Origin: an uncultured Marinifilum sp.
Lineage (GTDB): Bacteria; Bacteroidota; Bacteroidia; Bacteroidales; Marinifilaceae
Assembly (NCBI RefSeq): GCF_963677195.1
Contig: NZ_OY781918.1
Span: forward strand, 356,923 to 420,922
Direction: 5' to 3'
DNA length: 64,000 nucleotides
Both the position numbers and the translations under genes were made by a program. The stretch's first letter is position 1. Every line of letters begins with the position of its first letter. Shown in pieces: positions 32,646 through 41,151 of this stretch. The notes beneath the pieces were generated by a model. That model searched no databases, was not told the origin of the DNA, and saw only the letters and a list, made by a program, of their open reading frames with translations.

Positions 32646-32660
32646 GTATTACATCTTACA
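32646..32660. promoter_or_regulatory. Candidate regulator site e, NlpC/epimerase/susCD operon
   Basis: GTATTACATCTTACA, within a 15-base stretch (32642-32656) shared with site d. It lies between the -7 element and the start codon of the NlpC/P60 gene, a repressor-like position. Confidence 0.6.
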
Positions 32661-32666
32661 TGATTC

Positions 32667-32696
32667 CAAAAATATAACACATCCACTTAAAGCCAA
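32667..32696 (-). promoter_or_regulatory. Promoter of the NlpC/epimerase/susCD operon
   Basis: Minus strand -33 TTG (complement of 32694-32696), 19-base spacer, -7 TATTTTTG (complement of 32667-32674), 36 bases before the ATG. This fits the Bacteroidota consensus. Confidence 0.65.
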
Positions 32697-32911
32697 GACA
32701 TAATTGCATGTTTTACAACATATCGCATCATTCAGATTTACACCTTACTATAGTAAATAAACACCCATGCAGAACTAAACATACTTATTACACAAAAACT
32801 ATAGTTAAAGTAATATTCAAGTGAAAGAACATAGAAATTTTAGAAATATTATTAAAATATTAAAATTTGTAGTACAAGATTTAAATAAGCATTAATTCGG
32901 TAAACTAGTCA

Positions 32912-34009
32912 CTATACCTTATAAACACACCCAAGAGTAGCTGTATTAGCTGATCCTGTCACACTTGGTAAATTACCTGGCAACCCATTAACCCTCTGAT
33001 AAGCCAACCATGCAAATGCAACAGATTCAACCAACTGTTCGGGAATACCCAAATCAGAAGTTGTAGTTATTTTTATTTTGGGCATATAGTGACTTAACCT
33101 CTCCAACAAATACAAATTAAAAGCTCCACCTCCACAAATATATATTGCCTCGATATTAGAAGCATAAAAATTAATTGCCTCAGCAATAGTCTTAGCAGTT
33201 AATTCTGTAATTGTAGCTTGAACGTCTATACTAGAAATGTTTGGAAAATCAACTAATTTTTTCTTAATCCAATTAAGATTGAACAGTTCTTTGCCTGTAC
33301 TCTTAGGAGCTTCAAGTTTAAAATAATCTTCATCCATTAGTTGATCTAACAATTCAGTATGAATATTTCCTGATCGAGCCCAATCGCCATTTTTATCGAA
33401 CTTTTCTCCTAATTCATTCTGTATCCATAAATCGATTAAACAATTTGCTGGCCCGGAATCAAATCCTAAAACTTTATATTCATTTAAAACCGTTACATTA
33501 GCAATTCCTCCTAAGTTTAAAATCACTCTATTTTCGTTTTGGGCTTTGAAAATTTTTTGATGAAATGCAGGAGTGAGTGGTGCTCCCTCTCCACCAAAAG
33601 CGATATCCATTCCTCTAAAATCCATAATCGTATCAACTCCAGTTTTTGCGGCCAACACATTTCCATCTCCAAGCTGCATAGAAAAAGGATACTTAGATCT
33701 GGGATCATGAAAAACGGTTTGCCCATGACAACCTATTGCTTTTACTTGATCAGAATTGGTTTCAGCCTTTAAAATTAAATCATTTACACAATTGGCATAA
33801 ACCAAACCCAAACGGTGATTTATTTCCCCGAGCTTTTGCAACGAAACAATTCCCGTTTCCAGTAAATTCCTTAAATCAACAACCAAATCAGATGGAAAAT
33901 CATGAGAAATACTCTCTAGCACCTTAATATTATTACTCTTTATCGAAACCAATACAGCATCAACACCATCCAAACTGGTACCCGACATCACACCTATATA
34001 CTTACTCAT
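32912..34009 (-). CDS. anmK: Anhydro-N-acetylmuramic acid kinase
   Basis: 365 residues. AnmK opens and phosphorylates 1,6-anhydroMurNAc, made by lytic transglycosylases, to MurNAc-6-phosphate. Motifs: N-terminal phosphate loop YIGVMSGTSLDGVDAVLV, CHGQTVFHDPRSKYPFSMQLGDG, DFRGMDIAFGGEGAPLTPAFH, RVILNLGGIANVT, FDSGPANCLIDLW and ICGGGAFNLYL, all as expected. It is the cytoplasmic step before MurQ, which is encoded at 60184-61020. It is alone on its transcript; a motif-f operator lies 70 bases before its start. Confidence 0.97.
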   Translation of the reverse strand: MSKYIGVMSGTSLDGVDAVLVSIKSNNIKVLESISHDFPSDLVVDLRNLLETGIVSLQKLGEINHRLGLVYANCVNDLILKAETNSDQVKAIGCHGQTVFHDPRSKYPFSMQLGDGNVLAAKTGVDTIMDFRGMDIAFGGEGAPLTPAFHQKIFKAQNENRVILNLGGIANVTVLNEYKVLGFDSGPANCLIDLWIQNELGEKFDKNGDWARSGNIHTELLDQLMDEDYFKLEAPKSTGKELFNLNWIKKKLVDFPNISSIDVQATITELTAKTIAEAINFYASNIEAIYICGGGAFNLYLLERLSHYMPKIKITTTSDLGIPEQLVESVAFAWLAYQRVNGLPGNLPSVTGSANTATLGCVYKV

Positions 34010-34078
34010 ACGTCTATATCCTTAGTAAACTAGTTCATGTTTATAATATACTTATTCTTTAGCATTAGCCTAACAACA

Positions 34079-34096
34079 TATCATACATGTCGTACA
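34079..34096. promoter_or_regulatory. Candidate regulator site f, anmK
   Basis: TATCATACATGTCGTACA, 10 of 10 matching the TCATACATGT core of site b, then diverging. It lies 70 bases upstream of the anmK start. Confidence 0.5.
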
Positions 34097-34268
34097 TTTC
34101 AATTAAATCTCAAGTAATTTTATAATTTATTTTTTTATTTGTAAAATTATTCAATTCAATAAACTAAAGACATATACCTAAATACAACCACATTAACCTA
34201 TGTCCTAAAATTTATTACAATCCTAATTCTCTCTCATTTCGGAAATAAACCAAAATGTATTTTTTTTG

Positions 34269-34287
34269 ATATGATGTATTACAAATA
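34269..34287. promoter_or_regulatory. Candidate regulator site h, serine hydrolase gene
   Basis: ATATGATGTATTACAAATA, sharing the right half ATTACAAATA with site a. It lies 49 bases before the ATG at 34336. This is the weakest member of the set with a good position. Confidence 0.4.
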
Positions 34288-34335
34288 TGGCGAATATATC
34301 TATATTTACCTCATATTTTAATAATTTACTATTCT

Positions 34336-36270
34336 ATGACACGTCTATATTTATTTGTAGTATTAATATGCTTCAGTTCTTTAAGCTTAAACGCACAAAA
34401 ACATTCTCTTAAAAACTGTAATTCTCATTCAAATAAAATATTACTTCACACAAAAACAGCAGATGTAATAATTCAAAATGTTAAAAAAATAGCTGATTCA
34501 ATATGTGTTTTGGAAAATAGAGATGAGCTAATTCCAATTCAAAATTTAGAACAGAATAAAATAATTTCTATTTCTATCAGTAATGACACTACTCAAGTAG
34601 TTTCACCTTTTCAGCAAATGCTGAAAAATTACACAAAAATTAACTGTTACCAGTTTCATATTGACTCTTTGAATCAAAAAAAGGATTTAATTAATTCGAG
34701 TTTAAATTTAGGAGATATAGTAATTATGAGTATTCGAAACATTTCAGATACTAAAATAAATATTGTTGATAAATTCATTGCAAATGCATCCAAGTCAAAT
34801 ACTATAATTTTAGCTTTGTTTAATTCTTCGAATGCTGAGATTTTAAGAACAGGTAATAATAATTTATCGTCTCTACTTTTTTCAAAAACTTCTACCAAAC
34901 AAGTACAAAAAACAGCAGCTCAAATTATCTTTGGTGGAATTTCATCAAAAGGAATTCTTGATCACGAACTTGGCAATTATTCCATTAAATCGGGCATAAA
35001 AACAAAAGGAGAAATCAGATTTCAATACACATCTCCAGAATTAGCAGGCGTGGATTCTGAAACCTTATATAAAAAGATCGATTCAGTTGCTAATGTTGGT
35101 CTGCTGTTTAATGCATTTCCGGGCTGTCAGATATTGGTAGCTAAAAATCGAAAAATTATTTACCATGAATGTTTCGGTTATCACACATATAACAAACTAT
35201 TGCCTGTACTACCTAATGATATTTACGATCTGGCTTCGGTTACCAAGATAACAGGCCCCTTACCTGCTATTATGAAATTTGTTGATAATGGTAAAATTAA
35301 TATGGATAAAAAATTCTCACTCTATTGGAAAGATTTTAAAAGAACTGATAAAGAAGACATCATTTTTAGAGATATATTGGCTCACCAATCACAGCTAAAA
35401 CCATGGATCGCATTTTGGAAAAATACAGTTGATACTTCCAATCAATTTAAAAAGAGAACTTATAGTTATAGGCAATCTCGAAAATATTCAATTGAAGTAG
35501 CTCCGCAGATGTTTCTTAACAAGAATTACAAAAAGAAAATCTATAAGGCTATTAAAACATCTGAATTACTGCCTGAAAAACACTACAAATATTCCGGTTT
35601 GTCTTTTTACTTATTCCCTAAAATAATAGAAAACCTATCAAACAAAACCTATGATAATTTTATTAAAGAGGAATTTTACCAACCTCTAGGAGCATATACT
35701 TTAGATTTTAATGCCTACAAACATTTTGATGCCAACAGAATAATACCTACCGAATATGATAATGCATTCAGAAATACATTACTTCATGGCTATGTAGATG
35801 ATGAAGGCTGTGCAATGATGGGTGGAATATCGGGTAATGCAGGCTTATTTTCAACAGCAAACGACTTAGCGAAATTTATTCAGATGTATTTACAAATGGG
35901 AGAATATGGAGGAAGAAGATATATATCTGAGAAAACAATGAGAGAGTTTACTAAAACACAATTTCCTGAAAACAATAATAGAAGAGGCTTAGGTTTTGAT
36001 AAACCCTTATTTGGAAATGATACTTTATCGATTCGAGATTGCTACCCTGCTTATGGTGCTAGTAAAGAAAGTTTCGGTCACTCTGGCTTTACAGGAACAT
36101 TCGTTTGGGCAGATCCAAAGGAACAATTGATTTATATTTTTCTTTCAAATAGAGTGCATCCAACCAGAAAAAGCAGAGGAATATATACGAAAAATATCAG
36201 AACAGCTATACACCAGGGAATTTATGATGCAATAAAAGCATTTAAGGAAAAGAATTCTATCGAAAACTAA
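34336..36270 (+). CDS. GH3 C-terminal-domain / serine beta-lactamase-like fusion lacking the GH3 barrel
   Basis: 644 residues with signal peptide (to about residue 20, LSLNA). Residues about 40-225 resemble the GH3 C-terminal domain: NVKKIADSICVLENRDELIPI at 48-68 and AQIIFGGISSKGIL at 195-208 correspond to its conserved start and end. Residues about 235-640 are a class C beta-lactamase-type serine hydrolase with S301-x-x-K304 (SVTK), Tyr419 (YSGLS), and HSG at 582-584. In Bacteroidota such hydrolases are often fused behind a full GH3 beta-N-acetylglucosaminidase of about 1000 residues; here the catalytic GH3 barrel is missing, so the glycosidase function should be lost and only peptidase/esterase activity remain. 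Converges on the symporter gene with a shared terminator. Confidence 0.85.
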   Translation: MTRLYLFVVLICFSSLSLNAQKHSLKNCNSHSNKILLHTKTADVIIQNVKKIADSICVLENRDELIPIQNLEQNKIISISISNDTTQVVSPFQQMLKNYTKINCYQFHIDSLNQKKDLINSSLNLGDIVIMSIRNISDTKINIVDKFIANASKSNTIILALFNSSNAEILRTGNNNLSSLLFSKTSTKQVQKTAAQIIFGGISSKGILDHELGNYSIKSGIKTKGEIRFQYTSPELAGVDSETLYKKIDSVANVGLLFNAFPGCQILVAKNRKIIYHECFGYHTYNKLLPVLPNDIYDLASVTKITGPLPAIMKFVDNGKINMDKKFSLYWKDFKRTDKEDIIFRDILAHQSQLKPWIAFWKNTVDTSNQFKKRTYSYRQSRKYSIEVAPQMFLNKNYKKKIYKAIKTSELLPEKHYKYSGLSFYLFPKIIENLSNKTYDNFIKEEFYQPLGAYTLDFNAYKHFDANRIIPTEYDNAFRNTLLHGYVDDEGCAMMGGISGNAGLFSTANDLAKFIQMYLQMGEYGGRRYISEKTMREFTKTQFPENNNRRGLGFDKPLFGNDTLSIRDCYPAYGASKESFGHSGFTGTFVWADPKEQLIYIFLSNRVHPTRKSRGIYTKNIRTAIHQGIYDAIKAFKEKNSIEN

Positions 36271-36309
36271 ATCTTCGAGTACTAGTATTTTTACAATCAA
36301 TATAAAATT

Positions 36310-36342
36310 AAAGGTGGAATCTAAAAACTAGATCCCACCTTT
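36310..36342. terminator. Bidirectional terminator
   Basis: Inverted repeat AAAGGTGGAATCTA / TAGATCCCACCTTT (one mismatch) with a 5-base loop, between the converging serine hydrolase (stop 36270) and symporter (stop 36371). Confidence 0.8.
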
Positions 36343-36370
36343 ACTATTTAATAGCAAATTTAACGCCTTT

Positions 36371-37807
36371 TTATTTCTTACTTTTTGATGGGTATGAAAC
36401 AATCCATAAACCAAAAAAAGTTATTAATCCATTTGCAATAAGAAGCTCGAAACCAAACCGATACCCCCACAACAATTCAACAGAATAGCAATTGAGTAAA
36501 TAAGTTAAAACAGGAGATAAAACACAAACAACTGGAACCCATTTATCATGAACCAATCTCGTATTTCCCATACCAAATGCAAATAATCCCAATAAAGGTC
36601 CATAAGTATAACCTGCAACTTTAAAAACTGCTGTTACTACACTATCATTATTTAAAATATCAAATAATACAATTACAAAAAACATGATAGCCGAAAACAT
36701 CAAATGAATCAAAAGTCTTTTTCTTTTCGTAATATCTCCTCCTAAGAAATCAACACAAAAGGATGTTGTTAATGCTGTTAATGCTGAATCCGCACTAGAG
36801 TATGCGGCAGCAGTTATCCCAAGAAGAAATACAATTCCTGCCAATAAACCAAAATGATTTAAAGCTAAAAAAGCATACATGTCATCACTTTTAGTTGGCA
36901 ATGATATTCCTTGTTGCTGAGCAAAAACATATAACAAAACACCTAATGATAAAAACAAAATATTAGCAAGCACAAAAGAAAAACTAAAATAGTATACATT
37001 CTTTTGAGCTTCCTTAGTATTCTTACAGGTTAGATTTTTTTGCATCATATTTTGATCCAAACCATTCATAACAATCACAACAGCTATTCCTGCTAAAAAT
37101 TGTTTAAAGAAATTTTGTGGCGACTGCCAATCCCAACTAAATATCTTTGAATATTCATGTTCCCCAATATTATAAACCATATCTAAAGCATTATAGTCTA
37201 ACCTGTTTGCAATCACAATAATTGTTATAATAACAGATCCCAGCATAAATAAAGTCTGAAATGTATCTGTCCAAACAATTGTTTTAATTCCTCCACGAAA
37301 AGTATAGCACCAAATCAATATAATGGTAATTAATACGGTAGCCCAAAAAGGAATATTAAAAGCATTAAAAAAAGCCAATTGTAAAACTCCTGCAACCAGA
37401 AACAAACGAAAAGATGCACCAATAGTTTGAGATACTAAAAAGAAAAAAGATCCTGTTTTATAGGTTCTAAAACCAAACCTTTGATTTAAGTAGGCATAAA
37501 TCGAAACCAATTTTAATTTATAGTAGAGCGGAATTAACACTTTGGCTACCACCCAATATCCAACTAAATTCCCCAACACAAATTGAAAATAACTCCAAGC
37601 CGTATTTCCAACCTCACCTGGAACTGATATAAAAGTAACACCAGATAAGGATGCTCCAATCATCCCAAAAGCTACCAAATACCATGGCGATCGTCTATTC
37701 CCTGTAAAAAAAGTCTCATTACTGCTATTTCGTGATGTTAACCACGAGACAAGCATCAATAGTGCGAAGTAGCCAAAAACTACTCCAAAAACAATCCATG
37801 TATTCAT
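36371..37807 (-). CDS. Sodium:solute symporter family transporter
   Basis: 478 residues, about 13 membrane segments, SSS family. Recognisable segments are WLTSRNSSNETFFTGNRRSPWYLVAFGMIGASLSGVTFI-type start (residues about 22-60), and RLFLVAGVLQLAFF, FRGGIKTIVWTD at about 172-183 and ITAAAYSSADSALTALTT at about 335-352, which carries the conserved AxxSSxDSxL Na+ motif. It imports a small solute with Na+ across the inner membrane. As third gene after the transglutaminase-like and GHL10 genes, in a murein locus, the substrate may be an amino sugar or a peptide; not shown by sequence. Confidence 0.9.
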   Translation of the reverse strand: MNTWIVFGVVFGYFALLMLVSWLTSRNSSNETFFTGNRRSPWYLVAFGMIGASLSGVTFISVPGEVGNTAWSYFQFVLGNLVGYWVVAKVLIPLYYKLKLVSIYAYLNQRFGFRTYKTGSFFFLVSQTIGASFRLFLVAGVLQLAFFNAFNIPFWATVLITIILIWCYTFRGGIKTIVWTDTFQTLFMLGSVIITIIVIANRLDYNALDMVYNIGEHEYSKIFSWDWQSPQNFFKQFLAGIAVVIVMNGLDQNMMQKNLTCKNTKEAQKNVYYFSFSFVLANILFLSLGVLLYVFAQQQGISLPTKSDDMYAFLALNHFGLLAGIVFLLGITAAAYSSADSALTALTTSFCVDFLGGDITKRKRLLIHLMFSAIMFFVIVLFDILNNDSVVTAVFKVAGYTYGPLLGLFAFGMGNTRLVHDKWVPVVCVLSPVLTYLLNCYSVELLWGYRFGFELLIANGLITFFGLWIVSYPSKSKK

Positions 37808-37906
37808 TAGTATGATTTTAGGTTTTGATATTATATAGAATTGAAAACTCTTTAGAGTAACAAAATGAACCTTTCTTTTTTTTATTGGATTTACATTCCA
37901 ACTCTA

Positions 37907-39391
37907 TTATTTTAATTCGAAAGGTCCACTTGCACTACTTTCTGTATTTGTTCTACTTAAAGTGGTTACTACATACTTATAATTTTGAAACCCTTTATCC
38001 AATTTTAATTTAGACTGAGAAGTTATTGAAAGAATAGTATTTGCTTTATTAAGTCTTATTTTTTCATTTTTATCAAATACATAAACGACATAACATTTTG
38101 CACCTTTTACTTCCTCCCATTTTAAGCACCCATTACTTAAAGTAATTATACGAGGAGCAGACAATTGGATTGGAGTTATTGTATTGCATTCGGGTAATAA
38201 TGTTGGTTTCTGATAGATTTGAGATTGCAACTTCTCATTTATTCCTAAAAGATTATTCGTAAATGATTTTGATGAGAAAAACATGCTACCATCAACTCGT
38301 TTCAACTTTCTATTGAATCTTAATTGTGTAATTATCTCATCAGAACTTTGCCAAGCTTTCACTCTCGATTCAGAATTCAACCTATATACTCCCTGACCAA
38401 TATAACAGGGCTTTCCATACGAATTTCTATTCCACCATTTAGCAATTGTTCGATAATTGGCAACCTTTTTACCAATGTGCCAGTAAATTTGGGGAGCTAC
38501 ATAATCAATCCAGTCATTCTTTAGCCATAACAAAACATCAGCATACAAATCGTCATAATTGGTTTGCCCAGCCTGAGTTCGAGAACCTTTCCTATCCACA
38601 CTCTTATTTCTCCAGACTCCAAAAGGCGATATTCCAAATGGCATCCATGGCTTTATCGATTTAATGGTATCGTTTATTTGTTTGATCACCCGATTTACAT
38701 TTTCTCTTCTCCAATCATCAATTTGATTTGGATAAAAATTGCCACCATGATTAGCAAAACATAAAGAATCTGGAAATACTTCTTCTTTTATTTTATAAGG
38801 ATAAAAATAATCATCGAAATGAATGGCATCAACATCATATCTGCGCACAACATCACCTACTATTTTGGACACATAATCTCTGGTTTCCGGTAATCCAGGG
38901 TTAAAATACTTGTGCTTTCCATAAGTCAGGAATAGTTCTGGTCGGATATTGGTAATGTGATTCGGGTCTGTTTTAGCATTCTTATATAAGAAAACAGCTC
39001 GGTAAGGATTCATCCAGGCATGCAATTCCATTGCCCTTTTGTGACACTCTTCAACAGCAAATTGCAATGGATCGTAAAGTGGATCCGGCGCTTTTCCTTG
39101 TTCGCCAGTTAACCATTGCGACCAAGGCTCATAAGGCGAAATGTATAATGCATCAGTAGCCGGCCGAATCTGAAAAATAATGGTATTCATATTATTTTTC
39201 TTGTGCTGATCCAAATGAGCGATCAACTCCTTCTTTTGTTCCTCAACACTCAATCCCGATTTCGATGGCCAGTCGATATTATCAACCGTCGCAATCCAAA
39301 CCGCACGCATTTCTCTTTTAGGTGATTTCTTTTTGGCAAACACAAAAAGACTTATCACTATCAATAGTGTAGTTGCAATTATTCTCTTCAT
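37907..39391 (-). CDS. GHL10 (DUF187) family exported glycoside hydrolase-like protein
   Basis: 494 residues, signal peptide MKRIIATTLLIVISLFVFA. The TIM-barrel starts with KREMRAVWIATVDNIDWPS and continues with NTIIFQIRPATDALYISPYEPWS near 77-99, ELHAWMNPYRAVF near 130, RYDVDAIHFDDYFYPY near 195 (acidic pair typical of catalytic positions) and DWIDYVAPQIYWHIG near 300. The C-terminal 80 residues form a fibronectin-III-like domain (ISAPRIITLSNGCLKWEEVKGAKCYVVYVFD). Members are thought to act on peptidoglycan or related glycans. It starts 1 base after the transglutaminase-like stop codon, so the two are translated as a unit. Confidence 0.87.
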   Translation of the reverse strand: MKRIIATTLLIVISLFVFAKKKSPKREMRAVWIATVDNIDWPSKSGLSVEEQKKELIAHLDQHKKNNMNTIIFQIRPATDALYISPYEPWSQWLTGEQGKAPDPLYDPLQFAVEECHKRAMELHAWMNPYRAVFLYKNAKTDPNHITNIRPELFLTYGKHKYFNPGLPETRDYVSKIVGDVVRRYDVDAIHFDDYFYPYKIKEEVFPDSLCFANHGGNFYPNQIDDWRRENVNRVIKQINDTIKSIKPWMPFGISPFGVWRNKSVDRKGSRTQAGQTNYDDLYADVLLWLKNDWIDYVAPQIYWHIGKKVANYRTIAKWWNRNSYGKPCYIGQGVYRLNSESRVKAWQSSDEIITQLRFNRKLKRVDGSMFFSSKSFTNNLLGINEKLQSQIYQKPTLLPECNTITPIQLSAPRIITLSNGCLKWEEVKGAKCYVVYVFDKNEKIRLNKANTILSITSQSKLKLDKGFQNYKYVVTTLSRTNTESSASGPFELK

Positions 39392-39392
39392 A

Positions 39393-40826
39393 TTATTCGT
39401 AGCTTACTTTCATTTTGTAAGACCAATCTGTGAAATACAGATTTCCACCTGCCCATTCCAACTCTCCACGCTGAAAATCGATAGGTTCGCTTCTTGGCCA
39501 GTTTTTCTTAGGGAGAAACGCTCTGGAGAAATCATCATTCACAATCAAACGATGTGCATCGACACCTGTTTTGTAAAAATTACGCACGTATTGATCATCA
39601 CTTTTCTGCATCTCAAAAGATTGATCAAGAGGAACCCAACCAATACCTTCGTAATACACCTCGCACCAATCGTGAAGATTTATTTCTCCGGGATGCAACA
39701 TCCAACCCGATTGCCACTTTGCCGGAATTCCTCTGTAGCGCGCCATTGTCATAAACAGCAAAGTTTGCATACCACAATCACCATGCATGTTATCCAAAAC
39801 ATATTCAGGAATATTTTGCATCGTGCAATATTCCAAGGCACTGGCCCAGGGAATATTTATATCAATCCAATTGTATAGTAAATTAACCTGTTTTAGCGGA
39901 TCAGTCTCTACACCACAAATTTCATCTGCCAGCTTTTTAATTCTATCGGAAAATACAATTTGAGGAGCTCGTTCCTTTGTATTCTCAATGTATACTTTAG
40001 AAGTTTTATCATACTTCTTCACCTTCATTTTCTCAGGATAGAATACCTGTGCAAACGAAGTGGTTTTAAACTTCACATTGAAGATGGTTTCTTTGCCTGC
40101 CTCGGCAATTTTCTCACTGTAAATACTTCTTTGTTGTAACAAATCCGGCGCAATGATATAATCATCGGAATTAATCGAAATCAGCTCTACATTTTGTTGT
40201 CTTGCGTGATTTTCTTTCGGATATGGCATCCAGCAACGAATGATTTCACCAGCTGGCACAACATCTGCCTTTACTCTAATGGTATAATCAAATACATTAT
40301 TTACAGGATTTAGCAATTCACCTTCTCCCATAGTTTTCTCAATCAAATTTGCTGTATGTTCCAAACAGTAAACGGCCAAAAGATCAATACACTCCCCTTT
40401 TAGCTCTGCTTTTCTTGCTTTGGCAAATTGATTTACCCTAAACAGATTTGCAACACCATTCTTAAAATATTTCTTCTACCCATTAATTAACTTATACTCC
40501 AGAGATTTATCTTCTTCCCACTTTGGCATATAGTAAGTAGTAGAATCTCCAAAACATTCACTTAAATGATCAATTACATCGGCTTCGGTTAAAGAGAACT
40601 CTCTTTCAATTCGACGCATCATATCTAACTGATGCAAAAAATCTCTTTTTTGTGTTTCGGAAAGAAATTCATCTTTTAATTTGTCATTAATCATTCTTGA
40701 AGCAATCGTATAATCACCTCTTTCAATTAAAAGACTTAACTTGCCATTTTGCTGATCCTTTGAATCACAAGCAATAAATAGTAAGGCTATGACAATAATT
40801 AGATAGTGGGTTAAAGTTTTTGTCAT
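39393..40826 (-). pseudogene. Transglutaminase-like lipoprotein gene interrupted by one in-frame TAG
   Basis: From the ATG at 40826 the frame codes for a lipoprotein (MTKTLTHYLIIVIALLFIAC) and runs 116 codons to a TAG at 40476-40478, then stays open in the same frame for 360 codons to 39393. Residues just after the TAG (KKYFKNGVANLFRVN) continue the sequence of the family, which has EYKxING followed by a Lys-rich segment, so the stop falls inside one gene. The 3' part has the transglutaminase core: MHGDCGMQTLLFM (Cys), HDWCEVYYEG (His), VPLDQSF (Asp). The TAG probably replaces a sense codon. Whether this is a real nonsense change, a sequencing error or suppressed in the cell cannot be decided here. 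Both halves otherwise look intact, so decay is recent at most. Confidence 0.8.
40476..40478 (-). other. In-frame TAG inside the transglutaminase-like gene
   Basis: Complement reads GGG TAG AAG AAA. The frames on both sides are the same, (40826-40379)/3 being whole, and there is no ATG with good context for restart nearby. Confidence 0.95.
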
Positions 40827-40837
40827 TTCAGCATTCT

Positions 40838-40862
40838 ATTAAGTTGTCATACATATTACAAA
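40838..40862. promoter_or_regulatory. Candidate regulator site a, transglutaminase/GHL10/symporter operon
   Basis: Core TTGTCATACATATTACAAA at 40844-40862. The 25-base window 40838-40862 matches 43200-43224 (site b) with only one difference. It overlaps the -7 element of the minus-strand promoter. Confidence 0.7.
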
Positions 40863-40887
40863 TATATACAATTTATTAACAATACAA
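40859..40887 (-). promoter_or_regulatory. Promoter of the transglutaminase/GHL10/symporter operon
   Basis: Minus strand -33 TTG (complement of 40885-40887), 18-base spacer, -7 TATATTTG (complement of 40859-40866), 33 bases before the ATG at 40826. The last bases of the -7 element are part of site a. Confidence 0.6.
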
Positions 40888-41151
40888 TAGATACTGCGAA
40901 TAAAACAAGACTCAAAAAACCAATAAAGTAAGAAAAAATCATTGCGATAATGTATTACTTATGCAAATACAGTTTTCGCTTCTTATAATCTTCTTTTATA
41001 TCCTATTTTTAATTATCCTTAAAAAATATATTTTAAAAAAATATAAGTACAACTATTATTTTTATAAAAACTTTATATCTTCAAGCAATTCTTCTTTTGT
41101 TACACAAAACCTCCATTATAACCTATTTACTCACTTGAAGTAGAGAAACAG

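Larger units (their letters stand above)
34010..34335. other. 326-base divergent intergenic region (anmK / serine hydrolase)
   Basis: A/T-rich region between divergent anmK and the serine hydrolase gene. It holds motif copies f (34079-34096) and h (34269-34287), one near each gene. No ORF or remnant of a GH3 barrel was seen here. Confidence 0.6.
40827..41151. other. 325-base divergent intergenic region (transglutaminase-like / TPR kinase)
   Basis: Very A/T-rich. It holds site a and the promoter of the minus-strand operon at its left end; the ORF at 40961-41143 is low-complexity and not credible. Confidence 0.6.

Noticed and set aside
32780..32796. CATACTTATTACACAAA as another regulator site
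   Set aside because: One-base insertion and a mismatch against the core, and no start codon nearby on either strand.
40961..41143. 60-residue ORF of Phe/Lys/Ile/Tyr
   Set aside because: Low-complexity translation of A/T-rich spacer; no family.
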